A stretch of DNA of 64,000 nucleotides from Rhinopithecus roxellana (lineage: Eukaryota > Chordata > Mammalia > Primates > Cercopithecidae), in NCBI RefSeq assembly GCF_007565055.1, contig NC_044556.1, positions 135,693,808 to 135,757,807 on the forward strand. Reading direction: 5' to 3'. The translations under genes and the position numbers were made by a program. Positions 31,865 to 43,017 of the stretch are shown here, one piece after another; the stretch's first letter is position 1; every line of letters starts with the position of its first letter. Under the pieces are notes generated by a model. That model did not search any database, had not been told where the DNA came from, and saw only the letters and a program-made list of their open reading frames with translations.

Positions 31865-32880
31865 TCATAGTGTCACTGGTCTGTGTACTTCAGTGTGTTT
31901 TTGTAGTGGCTGGTAAGGTTTTTTTTTTTTTATCATTTCCATATTTAATGCTTCCTTCAGCAGCTCTTGCATGGCAGGCCTGCTGGTAATGAATTCCCTC
32001 AACATTTGCTTGTCTGAAAAGGATCTTATTTCTCCTTTGCTTATGAAGCTTAGTTTGGCTGGATATGAAATTCTAGGTTGAAAATTGTTTTCTTTAAGAA
32101 TGTTGAATATTGGCCCCCAGTCTCTTCTGGCTAGTGGGGTTTCTGCTGAGAGATCTGCTGTTATTCTGATGGGCTTCCCTTTGTAGGTGACCTGGACTTT
32201 CTCTCTGGCTGCCCTTAACATGTTTTGTTTCATTATGACCTTGGAGAATTTGATGATCATGTGTCTTGGGGTTGATCCTTTTGTACAGTGTCATACTGAG
32301 GTCCTTTGAATTTCCTGAATTTGAATATTGGCCTGTCTTGCTCGGTTGGGGAAGTTCTCCTGGAGGATATCCTGAAGTGTGTTTCCTAACTTGGTTCCAT
32401 TCTTCCCATCTCTTTCAGGTACCCCAGTCAGTTGTAGGTTCAAACTTTTTACATAGTCTCATGTTTCAGAGAGGTTTTGTTTGTTCCTTTTCATTCCTTT
32501 TTCTCCATTCTTGTATGCTGGTCTTATTTCAGAAAGATAGTCTTCAAGCTCTGAGATTCTTTCCTCCACTTGGTCTATTCTGCTATTGATACTTGTGATT
32601 GCATTGTGAATCTCTCATGTTGTGTCAGGTCAGTTACACTCCTCTCTATACTGGCTATTCTGGTTATCATTTCCCATATTGTTTTATCATGATTCTTAGC
32701 TTCTTTGCATTGGGTTAGAATATGCTCCTTTAGCAAAGTTCATTATTACCTACCTTCTGAAGCCTACATCTGTTGATTCAGCCATCTCAGCCGCAGCCCA
32801 GTTCTGTGCCCTTGCTGGAGAGGTGTTGCAGTCATTTGGAGGAGAAGAGGCGTTCTGGCTTTTTAAGGTTTCAATGTTTT
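31865..32880 (-). pseudogene. L1 ORF1 (RNA-binding chaperone), disrupted
   Basis: The minus-strand frame at 31865-32260 (131 codons) holds the C-terminal half: MLRAAREKVQVTYKGKPIRI and the FNILKENNFQPRISYPAKLSF block typical of L1 ORF1p RNA-binding and C-terminal domains. The upstream half is spread over other frames. The family protein is about 338 residues, so this is a broken copy. Confidence 0.85.
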
Positions 32881-34154
32881 TGCATTGATTTTTTTCTCAT
32901 CTTTATGGGCTTATCTTCCTTCAATCTTTGAGGTTGCTTATCTTTGAATGGGGTCTTTTGGGGGTCTTTTTTGTTGATGCTGTTGTTGTTGTTGCTTTTT
33001 ATTTGTTTATTTTTCTTTTGTCAGGCTATTCTTCCATAGGGCTGTTGTGGTTTGCTGGGGTCCCACTCCAGACTGTAGTCACTTTGGTCCCTCCTGTACC
33101 TGAAGGTATCATCAGTGAAAGCTGCAAAACAGCAAAAATGGCAGCCTGCTCCTTCCTCTGGGAGCTCTATTCCAGGGGGGCACCAACGTGATACCGCCTG
33201 AATGCTCCTGTAGGAGATGTCTGGAGACCTCTGTTGGGAGGTCTCACCCAGTCAGGAGAAATGGGATGTGGGACCCACTTGAAGAAGTGGTCTGGCATCC
33301 CCTTGGCAAAGTGGGTGTACTGTTCTGGGGGGAATACGCCTTGACCAGACCACCCAGGCTCTCTGGAGCCAGCAGGCTAGAAAGGCTAAGTTGACTGAAC
33401 CACAGAGACTGCAGCCACCCTTCCCCTTAGAAGCTCCATCCCAGGGAGAGATCAGAGTTCTGGTCCAGACTGCCTGGACTCCCTGGAGCTGGCAGGCTGG
33501 AACGGTCAATTCGAACCACAGAGATGGAGTTCCCTCTAGCTGGGAACTTGGTCCATCTCAGGCATTCTCCAGCCTGCTGGTGCTGGCAAGCTGGAATTCC
33601 AAGCCAGTAGGTATTAACTTGTGAGGTGTTGTGGGAATGGGACCTGCCGAATGACACTGCTTGGCTCCCTGGATTCAGACTCCTTCCTAGGGGAATGCAC
33701 AGATGGATATCCCACCTTGCCAGAGTTCCCAGAGCTGGAGTATGCAAAACTCCTAAGTCTCCATGCATGCCCAAACAGCCACTTCCCCAAGACTCTGCAT
33801 CACTTTGTGCATCAGAACAAAGGCCCTGGTGGCATGGGCTCATGAGGGGATCTCCTGATCTGTAGGTTGCAAAGATCTGTGGGAAAAGCGTGGTTTTCCT
33901 GGCAGGGCTACACAATCACCACTTTTCTTGGCTGGGGGTGGGGGCTCCTGTGGCTCCATACAGCTCCTGGGTGGGGCATTGCCCCACCCTGCTTTTCCTT
34001 GCTTTCCAGGGGTTGAGCCTTCTGCCTAGTCAATCCCAATGTGAGAACCTGGATACCTCAGTTGAAGGTGAAAAATTCACTCACTGTTTTCATCCCTCTC
34101 CACAAGAGCTGTGGACTGCGGCTGCTTCTAATCTGCCATCTTGGCCTGCCCCTC
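32881..34154 (-). promoter_or_regulatory. 5' UTR of the minus-strand L1
   Basis: Between ORF1 and the element's 5' end. GC-richer than its surroundings, with several overlapping short frames that mean nothing. The YY1-type site near the 5' edge reads CCAAGATGGC on the minus strand (34135-34144). L1 5' UTRs hold a sense promoter and, in young families, an antisense one. Confidence 0.7.
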
Positions 34155-34695
34155 AATTTTTTTCAACTTAACTAAAAAATTATTTTTAAGCAGAAAGTTA
34201 ACATGGTTGAACATATACTAAAAATCCTTTCTTACCTGAAATGGGTGGCAATTGAAATCTTAAGTTTTTAATTTACCCTTATCTTGGTTGCTCAGAATCT
34301 GCCCCACATATGTGTGGTTCAGAGATTTTGGCAGAATATATAAACAGAATTTAGGGCTCCACTTTTGTGTCTCTCTGCTTTCTAGAATTTCTCTCCTCAC
34401 TTTCCAGCTGCCTTGAACTCTATCTTCAGGTTCTTTCAGCCAGTAAATATTGATTTTCTAGCTGAGTATGCACCGTATGATGTGAGACGGACTGATGAGA
34501 TGGCCTCCAGATGAAACACTAAAAAACAAGAAACCCTCCCTCTTCTCTTCCTGTAAGTGTCAACTCCCCTAGTTTCTGTCTGCTTTTTGTTTACTCCATA
34601 GTGCCTTCATAAAACAGTTTTTGAATACTAAGTCCAGAATTTAGCATAGTTTTCTGCAAAAATGTTTGTCCATTAAGAGTCACTTGGTCATAATC
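34155..34695. other. Spacer between two L1s; no gene recognised
   Basis: Unique sequence of ordinary composition. Nothing recognised. Confidence 0.4.
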
Positions 34696-34699
34696 TAAA

Positions 34700-34875
34700 A
34701 ACTCCAATTTCTATTCTAAGTAGTTTATACATGTTGACTCATTAATTCTCACTATCCTATCAATACTATGAAATAGGCCATTTTATAGATAAGGAAGATA
34801 AGGCACAGAATAATTGAGTAACTTGCCCGAGATCATACAAGTACATAGAGAAACTCCAGAGTGTGATCTTCCAAC
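34700..34875 (-). mobile_element. MIR fragment
   Basis: Reverse MIR: 'CATGTTGACTCATTAATTCTCACTATCCTATCAATACTATGAAATAGGCCATTTTATAGATAAGGAAGATAAGGCACAGAATAATTGAGTAACTTGCCCGAGATCATACAAGTA'. Confidence 0.75.
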
Positions 34876-34879
34876 ATTT

Positions 34880-35370
34880 CTTGAAGTTAGATGTTAGTAG
34901 TGGACACACAAATGCCAGGGTCTGACCCACAGACCCAGGCTGCATGACAGCTAGGGCACTGGGCCACACACAGAAAAGAGTTGTGACAGCCATGTGCCCT
35001 GACTAGCTGGCCCTGTGGGCATTTGTTCAGCACAGATTTGATGACAAAGACATTGAGTCAACACACGTGTGGATAATTAATCTGGTCACCCTCCCCCAGA
35101 GAGAGCAGTCATGCACCCATGCAAGATCAAAGGTCAGTCTTAGGACCATATAAGTAAACAAGCTATTTAGATAAGCTCCCTGACATTCCTTTGTTATTTG
35201 CTATTCTGCTATCAACTCAAGGTAAAGAGGATGAGGCTGCCTGCAGCCAAATCTTTTACTGAAGCTATGCAAACCTCCTGCCCTTCCAAGAAGGTTTGTG
35301 TCTATTTCCTATAACTTTATAATTTTTCCCACCACCTTGACTGATCCCCCACACAGAAACAGGAGGACAG
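34880..35370. other. Unique or very old sequence
   Basis: No gene. It includes an E-box-containing ACACACGTGTGG (about 35060-35071) and otherwise nothing recognisable. Confidence 0.35.
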
Positions 35371-35374
35371 ATGT

Positions 35375-35511
35375 GAAAACTGGAAGAAATTACAATTTCT
35401 CCAAGACATGGAGAGATTAGGTATGAGGGAGTGATGTAAAGGGAAGAATATAAGTGCTTTTTAGGTTTGGGGTTTGAACAATGGAGTAAATGGTGATAAA
35501 ATGTGTTGATG
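35375..35511 (+). mobile_element. Old mammalian repeat, same family (copy C, left part)
   Basis: Diverged text up to the L1 insertion site. The right part continues at 41404, so the L1PA landed inside this repeat. Identification of this short left part depends on the continuation. Confidence 0.45.
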
Positions 35512-36516
35512 AAAGAGTCTGTTCCAAGATGGCCAAATAGGGACAGCTCTGGTCTGCAGCTCCCAGTGTGATCAATGCAGAAGATGGGTGATCTCTGCAT
35601 TTCCAACTGAGGTACCTGGTTCACCTCATTGGGGTTGGTTGGACAGTAGGTGCAGCCCACAAAGGGTAAACCAAAGCAGAGCAGGGCATTACCTCACCCA
35701 GGAAGCACAAGGGATCGGGGGATTTCCCTTTCCTAGCCAAGGGAAGCCGTGACAGACTGTACCTGGAAAATTGGTACACTCCAGCTCAAATACTGTGCTT
35801 TTCCCACAGTCTTAGCAACCAGTAGACTAGGAGATTCTCTCCCATGCCTGGCTTGGTGGGTCCCACACCCACGGAGCCTTACTCACTGCTAGCAGTCTGA
35901 GATCAAACTGCGAGGGTGCAGCCTGGTGGGAGGAAGGGTGTCCACCATTGCTGAGGCTTGAGTAGGTAAACAAAGTGGCTGGGAAGCTCGAACTAGGTGG
36001 AGCCCACCACAGCTCAGCAAGGCCTACTGCCTCTATAGACTCCACCACTGTGGTCAGGGCATAGCTGAACAAAAGGCAGCAGACAACTTCTGCAGACTTA
36101 AATGTCCCTGTCTGACAGCTCTGAACAGAGCAGTAGTTCTCCCAGCATGGAATGGACACATTCCCTCTTCAAGTGGGTCCCTGACTCCCATGTAGCCTAA
36201 CTGGGAGACACCTCTCAGTAGGAGCCAAAAGACACCTCATACAGGTGGGTGTCCCTCTGGGATGAAGCTTCCAGAGGAAGGATCAGGCAGCAATATTTGC
36301 TGTTCTGCAGCCTCCACTGGTGATACCCAGAACAACAGGGTCTGGAGTGGACCTCCAGCAAACTCCAACAGACCTGCAGCTGAGGGTCCTGACTGTTAGA
36401 AGGAAAACTAACAAACGGAAAGGAATAGCATCAACACCAACAAAAAGGACATCCACACCAAAACCCCATCTGTAGGTCACCAACATCAAAGACCAAAGGT
36501 AGATAAAACCACAAAG
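35512..36516 (+). promoter_or_regulatory. L1PA 5' UTR with YY1 site
   Basis: About 1 kb before the ORF1 start, GC-richer, opening with CAAGATGGCC (35525-35534), the YY1 site known to set L1 transcription start. Minus-strand frames here (for example 35827-36159) are shadows. Promoter activity today is not shown and CpGs are largely decayed. Confidence 0.75.
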
Positions 36517-37599
36517 ATGGGGAGAAACCAGAGCAGAAAAGCTGAAAATTCTAAAAACCAGAGCACCTCTTTTCCTCCAAAGGATCACAGCTCCTCTCCA
36601 GCAATGGAACAAAGCTGGACGGAGAATGATTTTGATGAACTGACAGAAGTAGGCTTCAGAAGGTTGGTAATAACAAACTTCTCTGAGCTAAAGGAGCATG
36701 TTCTAACCCATTGCAAGGAAGCTAAAACCCTTAAAAAAGGTTAGATGGATGGCTAACTAGAATAAACGTGTATAGAAGATCTTAAATGACCTGATGGAGT
36801 TGAAAACCATGGCACGAGAACTTCGTGACACATGCACAAGCTTCAGTAGTCAGTTTGATCAAGTGGAAGAAAGGATATCAGTAATTGAAGATCAGATTAA
36901 TGAAATAAAGCTAGAAGACAAGATTAGAAAAAAAAAAAAAAAGAGTAAAAAGGAATGAACAAAGCCTCCAAGAAATATGGGACTATGTGAAAAGACCAAA
37001 TCTACGTTTGATTAGTGTACCTGAAAGTGACGGGGAGAATCGAACCAAGTTGAAAAACACTCTTCAGGATATTATCCAGGAGAAATTCCCCAACGATAAC
37101 AAGGCAGGCCAACATTCAAATTCAGAAAATACAGAGAACACCACAAAGCTATTCCTCGAGAAGAGCAACCCCAAGACACATAATTGTCAGATTCACCAAG
37201 GTTGAAATGAAGGAAAAAATGTTAAGGGCAGCCAGAGAGAAAGGTCGGGTTACCCACAAAGGGAAGCCCATCAGATTAATGACAGATCTCTCAGCAGAAA
37301 CCCTACAAGCCAAAAGAGATCGGAGACCAATATTCAACATTCTTAAAGAAAAGAATTTTCAACCCAGACTTTCATATCCAGCCAAACTAAGCTTCATAAG
37401 TGAAGGAGAAATAAAATCCTTTACAGACAAGCAAATGCTGAGAGATTTTTGTCACCACCAGGCCTGCCTTACAACAGAAGGAAGCACTAAACATGGAAAG
37501 GAAAAATCAGTGCCAGCCACTGCAAAAACATACCAAATTGTAAAGACCATCGATGCTAGGAAGAAACTGCATCAATTAACGGGCAAAATAACCAGCTAA
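36517..37599 (+). pseudogene. L1 ORF1 (RNA-binding chaperone), disrupted
   Basis: Start ATG at 36517 gives MGRNQSRKAENSKNQ, the L1 ORF1p N-terminus, and QSWTENDFDELTEVGFRR. A stop follows at residue 76, in the coiled-coil region. The sequence continues in other frames: MKRPNLRLISVPESDGENRT (36987), part of the RNA-recognition domain, and MKEKMLRAAREKGRVTHKGK with FNILKEKNFQPRLSYPAKLSF (37207-37599), the C-terminal domain. A pure A run at 36930-36942 sits in the region of the frame loss. Full ORF1p is about 338 residues; this copy cannot make it. Confidence 0.92.
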
Positions 37600-38750
37600 C
37601 ATCATAATGACAGGTATAAATTCACACATAACAATATTAACCTTAAATATAAATGGGTTAAATGCCCCAATTAAAAGACACAGACTGGCAAACTGGATAA
37701 AGAGTCAAGACTCATCAGTGTGCTGTATTCAGGAGATCCATCTCACATGCAGACCCATTTCACATAGGCTCAAAATAAAGGGATGGAGGACAAACCGCAC
37801 AACTACATGGAAACTGAACAACCTGCTCCTGAATGATTACTGGGTAAGTAATGAAATTAAGGCAGAAATACAAATGTTCTTTGAAACCAATGAGAACAAA
37901 GACACAATGTACCAGAATCTCTGGGACACAAAGCAGTGTGCAGAGGGAAATTTATAGCACTAAATGCCCACAAAAGAAGGCAGGAAAGATCTAAAATCAA
38001 CACCCTAACATCCCGATTTAAAGAACTAGAGAAGCGAGAGCAAACAAATTCAAAAGCTAGCAGAAGACAAGAAATAACTAAGATCAGAGCAGAACTGAAT
38101 GAAAAACCCTTCACAAAATCAATGAATCCAGGAGCTGGTTTTTTGAAAAGATCAACAAAATGGATAGACTGCTAGCAAGAATGATAAAAAAGAAAAGAGA
38201 GAATAATCAAATAGATGCAATGAAAAATGATAAAGGGGATATCACCACTGATCCCACAGAAATACAAACTACCATCAGAGAATACTATAAACACCTCTAA
38301 GCAAATAAACTAGAAAACCTAGAAGAAATGGATAAATTCCTGGACACATACACCCTCTGAAGGCTAAACCAGCAAGAAGTTGAATCTCTGAATGGACCAA
38401 TAACAGGCTCTGAAATTGAGGCAATAATTAATAGCCTACCAACCAAAAAAAGTCCAGGACCAGATGGATTCACAGCCAAATTCTACAAGAGGTACAAAGA
38501 GGAGCTGATACCATTCCTTCTGAAACTATTCCAATCAATAGAAAAAGAAAGAATTCTCCCTAACTCTTTTTATGAGGCCAGAATCACCCTGATACTAAAA
38601 CCTGGCAGAGACACAACAAAAAAAAGAGATTTTAGACCAATATTCCTGATGAACATCAATGGGAAAATCCTCAATAAAATACTGGCAAACTGAATCCAGC
38701 AGCACATCAAAAAGCTTATCCACCACGATCAAGTTGGCTTCATCCCTAGG

Positions 38751-39659
38751 ATGCAAGGCTGGTTCAACATACGCAAATCAATAAACGTAATCCATCACAT
38801 AAATAGAACCAATGACAAAAACCACATGATTATCTCAATAGATGCAGAAAAGGTCTTCGACAAAATTCAACAGCGCTTCATGCTAAAAACTCCCAATAAA
38901 CTAGGTATTGATGGAACATATCTCAAAATAATAAGAGCTATTTATAACAGATCCATAGCCAATATCATACTGAATGAGCAAAAACTGGAAGCATTCCCTT
39001 TGAAAACCAGTACAAGACAAGGATGTCCTCTCTTACCACTCCTATTCAACATAGTGTTGGAAGTTCTGGCCAGGGCAATGAGGCAAGAGAAAGAAATAAT
39101 TAGGAATCAATTAGGAAAAGAGAAAGTCAAATTGTCCCTGTTTGCAGATGACATGATTGTATATTTAGAAAACCCCATAGTCTCAGCCCCAAATCTCCTT
39201 AAGCTGATAAGCAACTTCAGCAAAGTCTCAGGATACAAAATCAGTGTGCAAAAATCACAAGCATTTCTATACACCAATAACAGACAAACAGAGAGCCAAA
39301 TCATGAGTGAACTCCCATTCACAATTGCTACAAGGAGAATAAAATACCTAGGCATCCAACTTATAAGGGATGTGAAGGACCTCTTCAAGGAGAACTACAA
39401 ACCACTGCTCAATGAAATAAAAGAGGGTACAAACAAATGGAAGAACATCCTATGCTCATGGATAGGAAGAATCAATATCATGAAAACACCATGGTACTGG
39501 TATCAAAATAGAGATATAGACCAATGGAACAGAACAGAGGCCTCAGAAATAGCACCACACATCTACAACCATCTGATCTTTGACAAATCTGACAGAAACA
39601 AGAAACGGGAAAAGGATTCCCTAAATAAATGGTGCTGGGAAAACTGGCTAGCCATATAG
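38751..39659 (+). pseudogene. Open remnant of L1 reverse transcriptase (302 codons)
   Basis: Longest open frame in the window. It starts at an internal Met (MQGWFNIRKSINVIHHINR), and holds IISIDAEKVFDKIQQ, a GCPLLPLLFNIVLEVLARA block and SLFADDMIVYLENPI, so RT fingers/palm motifs through the catalytic FADD. Upstream stops and the downstream deletion show that it is a remnant, not a gene. No promoter or start context suggests separate expression. Confidence 0.9.
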
Positions 39660-40409
39660 AAAGCTGAAACTGGATCCCTTCCTTACACCTTATACAAAAA
39701 TTAATTCAAGATGGATTAAAGACTTAAATGTAAGGCCTAAAACCATAGAAACCCTAGAAGAAAACCTAGGCAATACCATTCAGGACATAGGCATGGGCAA
39801 AGACTTCATGACTAAAACACGAAAAGCAATGGCAATGAAAGTCAAAATAGACAAATGGGATCTAATTAAACTAAAGAGCTTCTGCACAGCAAAAGAAACT
39901 AATCAGAGTGAATAGGCAACCTACAGAATGGGAGAAAATTTTTACCCTCTACCCATCTGACAAAGGGCTAACATCCAGAATCTACAAAGAACTTAAGAAC
40001 TTAAACAAATTTACAAGAAAAAAACAACAACCCCATCAAAAAGTGGGCAAAGGATATCAACAGACACTTCTCAAAAGAAGACATTTATGCAGCCAACAGA
40101 CACATGAAAAAATGCTCATCATCACTGATCATCAGAGAAATGCAAATTAAAACCACAATGAGATACCATCTCATACCAGTTAGATTGGCGATCATTAAAA
40201 AGTCAGGAAACAACACATGCTGGAGAGGATGTGGAGAAATAGGAACACTTTTACACTGTTGCCTGGAGTGTAAATTAGTTCAACCATTGTGGAAGACAGT
40301 GTGGAGATTCCTCAAGGATCTAGAACTAGAAATACCATTTGACCCAGCAATCCTATTACTGGGTATATACCAAAAGGATTATAAATCATGCTACTATAAA
40401 GACACATGT

Positions 40410-40688
40410 GGCCGGGCGCAGTGGCTCAAGCCTGTAATCCCAGCACTTTGGGAGGCCGAGAAGGGCAGATCACGAGGTCAAGAGATCGAGACCATCCTGG
40501 CTAACACGGTGAAACCCCGTCTCTACTAAAAATACAAAAAACTAGCCGGGCGAGGTGGCGGCGCCTGTAGTCCCAGCTACTCGGGAGGCTGAGGCAGGAG
40601 AATCGCTTGAACCCGGGAGGCGGAGCTTGCAGTGAGCTGAGATCCGGCCACTGCACTCCAGCCCGGGCGACAGAGCCAGACTCCGTCT

Positions 40689-40737
<49 letters not shown>

Positions 40738-40910
40738 AAACTAGCCGGGCGAGGTGGCAGGCGCCTGTAGTCCCAGCTACTCCGGAGGCTGAGGCAGGAG
40801 AATGGCGTAAACCCGGGAGGCGGAGCTTGCAGTGAGCTGAGATCCGGCCACTGCACTCCAGCCTGGGCGAAAGAGCTAGACTCCGTCTCAAAAAAAAAAA
40901 AAAAAAAAAA
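40410..40910 (+). mobile_element. Composite Old World monkey Alu with two right arms
   Basis: A complete Alu (GGCCGGGCGCAGTGGCTCAAGCC ... GACTCCGTCTC, 40410-40689), then a poly(A) of about 41, then ATACAAAAAACTAGCCGGGC and a second right arm (about 40733-40889) with its own A tail. The whole unit is flanked by AAAGACACATG (40398-40408 and 40911-40921), in L1 ORF2. The two arms differ: AGAATCGCTTGAACCC versus AGAATGGCGTAAACCC. Both have GAGATCCGGCCACTGC, the cercopithecoid AluYR-type state. Confidence 0.93.
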
Positions 40911-41403
40911 AAAGACACATGCATACATATGTTTATTGCAGCACTTTTCACAATAGCAAAGACTTGGAACCAACCCAAATGTCCATCAATGATAGACTGG
41001 ATTAAGAAAATATGGCACATATACACCATGGAATATTATGCAGCCGTAAAAAAGGATGAGTTAATGTCCTTTGTGGGGACATGAATGAAGCAGGAAACCA
41101 TCATTCTCAGCAAACCATCACAAGGACAGAAAACTGAATACCACATGTTCTCACTCATAGGTGGGAACTGAACAATGCAAACAGTTGGACACAGGGCAGG
41201 GAACATCACACACCAGGGCCTGTTGGGGAGTAGAGGACTGGGGGAGGGATAGCATTAGGAGAAATACCTGATGTAAATGACGAGTTGATGGGTACAGCAA
41301 ACCAACATGGCACATGTATACCTATGTAACAAACCTGCACGTTGTGCACATGTACCCTAGAACTTAAAGTATAATAAAAAAATTTTTTTAAAATGTGTTG
41401 ATG

Positions 41404-42020
41404 GAAACTAGAGGAACACAGATTTTGTTGTTGGAGGGGGTTATTTTATACCTGGTAAATCTGAGATTCTATTAGATATTCAAATGGAGTTGTTTAGTCA
41501 GCTGTCAGAAATATGAGTCTGGAGCTTGGGGTGTAGATTGGTTAGAGCTAGATACACAACTTTGGTAGTCACCCAGCAAGTGGGTGTCCTTTAAAGCCAT
41601 TGGATTGGATGAGATAACTAGACAAAAATACAGATAGAGAAAAGCAAAAACAAATTCAGAGGCACTCAGACACTAAGAGATTGGGTAGAATTTAGTAAAA
41701 GAAAGTAAGAAAAAGCAGCCAGTAATTCTGAACATAAACCAGGAGAATGTAGTGTCATGGACCCCAAGAGAAGAGAAAGATTTCAGAAGGAGGTGATAAT
41801 GCACATGAAGTCCTACTGAAAGGTTTAGAAACATAAGGACAGAAAAGTCTCATTTGCTATTGGATTTACCAAAGTGGAAATCAGTCAAGTAATAAGGTTG
41901 GAATCCAGATTGGAGTAGGTTGGAGGATGAATATTTGAATAAGGAAGTGAAAAGAGCATGTTTTGAATAATTACTTAATAAGGTTTGTTGTGAGTGGGGA
42001 GCAGAGGAATGAGGAATTTT
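41404..42020 (+). mobile_element. Old mammalian repeat, same family (copy C, right part)
   Basis: 'AGATTCTATTAGATATTCAAATGGAGTTG', 'AATATGAGTCTGGAGCTTGGGGTGTAGATTGG', 'TAAAGCCATTGGATTGGATGAGATAAC', 'GAGAATGTAGTGTCATGGACCCCAAG' and 'GGAAATCAGTCAAGTAATAAGGTTGGAATCCAGATTGGAGT' follow the family consensus in order. It was split by the L1PA insertion. Confidence 0.65.
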
Positions 42021-43003
42021 TATAAGTAGAAATGATATAGTAGATAGGAAGACACTTATCAATGTTATTTATTAATCAAAAAGAACAGATTTAGCTAATT
42101 CATTGGATTGTTTTGAAAAAGCAAATGATTTCTCCAGAACTGCTCTATAAACCATAAACCTCTTTGAGAATATTTTTAGGTATCTGATTTTTCTAGGCTT
42201 TATAATTTTTGTGGCTCTTTCTGTGTTTATCTTATACAGTAAATACATGCTGATTAAGGTCTACATGGGTTTTAACTTTTTTTATGTAGTGTTACAAAAA
42301 AATGGATGTTTAATGAATGCATTTTCTAAATGATTTCCTTTGGAGCTTTGATTAGTCATTTTAGTCCCCTGGGCTTCAATTTTCCTATTCTGAAAATAGA
42401 TGATAAATGATGAAGAAATGTGTTTACTGTCATAGAGAGGGGTCCAAACATATTGCTGAGTGGAAAAGGGAGTTTAAAAAACAACATATAATGCATAATT
42501 TCACTTTTATAAAACTATGTACATACATCATATTTATTTCATACACCAATGTCTGGAAGAATTTTTTAACAAAATACCAAAATGAAATTATGTATCTTTA
42601 AAGTTAATATAAAATAGTAAAACCAAATTTAAAAAATTTAAAAACCATGCAAAAATAGATAACGATTTTTCCCCCAAGGTAGGACAAATTTTATCATTTG
42701 TAAAGGAATAAATATCAAAATCAAGGTGGCTTACTAGAAGAAAACCCTAGCTTGGTTTATTAGAGCCTGTACCCATAAAGGACCATGCTAACGAGGAAAT
42801 GTCTACTATTCCTAAGTGAAGTTGGAAATCAGGCTTGATCCAGGTGTCTTTTGGTCCTTCCTTAAACTTTTTCATTTTCTATAAGCCCATCCTTCAACAG
42901 AACCTATTTCCATCTATGATTTGCTAATAGTAACAACTCTACTTCCTAACCCATTTCTATAAGCAAATTATTTCGGCTCTGCCTTAGAATAATTTCGTCA
43001 GTT
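42021..43003. other. AT-rich unique sequence with a possible MIR trace
   Basis: No gene. 42350-42420 has a weak MIR-like end ('CCTGGGCTTCAATTTTCCTATTCTGAAAATAGATGATAAATGATG'). The rest is not recognised. Confidence 0.4.
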
Positions 43004-43017
43004 AAATCCTGATTCCA

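Larger units (their letters stand above)
26416..34154 (-). mobile_element. Near-complete primate L1 (L1PB/older L1PA), interrupted
   Basis: Starts on the left with the poly(T) and 3' UTR (GTCAAGTTTTAAGTTCTGGGGTACATGTGCAGG) and ends on the right with the reversed L1 5' end around CCATCTTGGCC. In between lie ORF2 (about 26480-31819), ORF1 (about 31865-32880) and a 5' UTR. A solo LTR (27592-28777) and an Alu (30717-31063) are inserted. Without them it is about 6.2 kb, the normal full L1 length. The 3' UTR text fits L1PA8-16 or L1PB rather than the youngest L1PA. No clear target duplication was found. Confidence 0.88.
37607..41171 (+). pseudogene. L1 ORF2 (endonuclease/RT), two large deletions
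   Basis: ATG at 37607 gives MTGINSHITILTLNINGLNAPIKRHRL, the endonuclease N-terminus with its active-site asparagine (LNINGLN). After GWRTNR (about residue 60) it jumps to TTTWKLNNLLLNDYW, which in the family lies about 180 residues later, so most of the endonuclease is gone. Several stops follow (for example 38299, 38358, 38691). The RT core is open from 38751 to 39659 (302 codons) with FADDM. At about 39486 the text jumps from RINIMK to TPWYWYQNRDIDQ, losing roughly 75 residues. The C-terminal part is split by an Alu at 40410. The original stop is TGA at 41169-41171. Confidence 0.92.
35512..41389 (+). mobile_element. L1PA, both ends present, internally deleted
   Basis: Begins near GTCTGTTCCAAGATGGCC, the L1PA 5' end, and closes with the standard 3' UTR CATGTACCCTAGAACTTAAAGTATAATAAAAAAA. 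A perfect 14-bp target duplication AAAATGTGTTGATG (35498-35511 and 41390-41403) proves a single insertion. Order: 5' UTR, ORF1, ORF2, 3' UTR. It spans 5.88 kb including a 0.5-kb composite Alu, so the L1 itself is about 5.4 kb, short by two ORF2 deletions. The low divergence fits an L1PA subfamily active in catarrhine ancestors. Confidence 0.95.

Noticed and set aside
33427..33915. 162-codon minus-strand frame
   Set aside because: It lies wholly in the 5' UTR of the minus-strand L1, overlaps plus-strand frames of similar length and has no domain. It is L1 5' UTR chance coding.
35265..36159. 131- and 110-codon minus-strand frames
   Set aside because: They overlap the L1PA 5' UTR and its junction, so they are antisense shadows.
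40542..41029. 143- and 113-codon minus-strand frames with F-runs and SCLSLPSSWDYR-type text
   Set aside because: These are reverse translations of Alu sequence. The same peptides appear at every Alu in the window.
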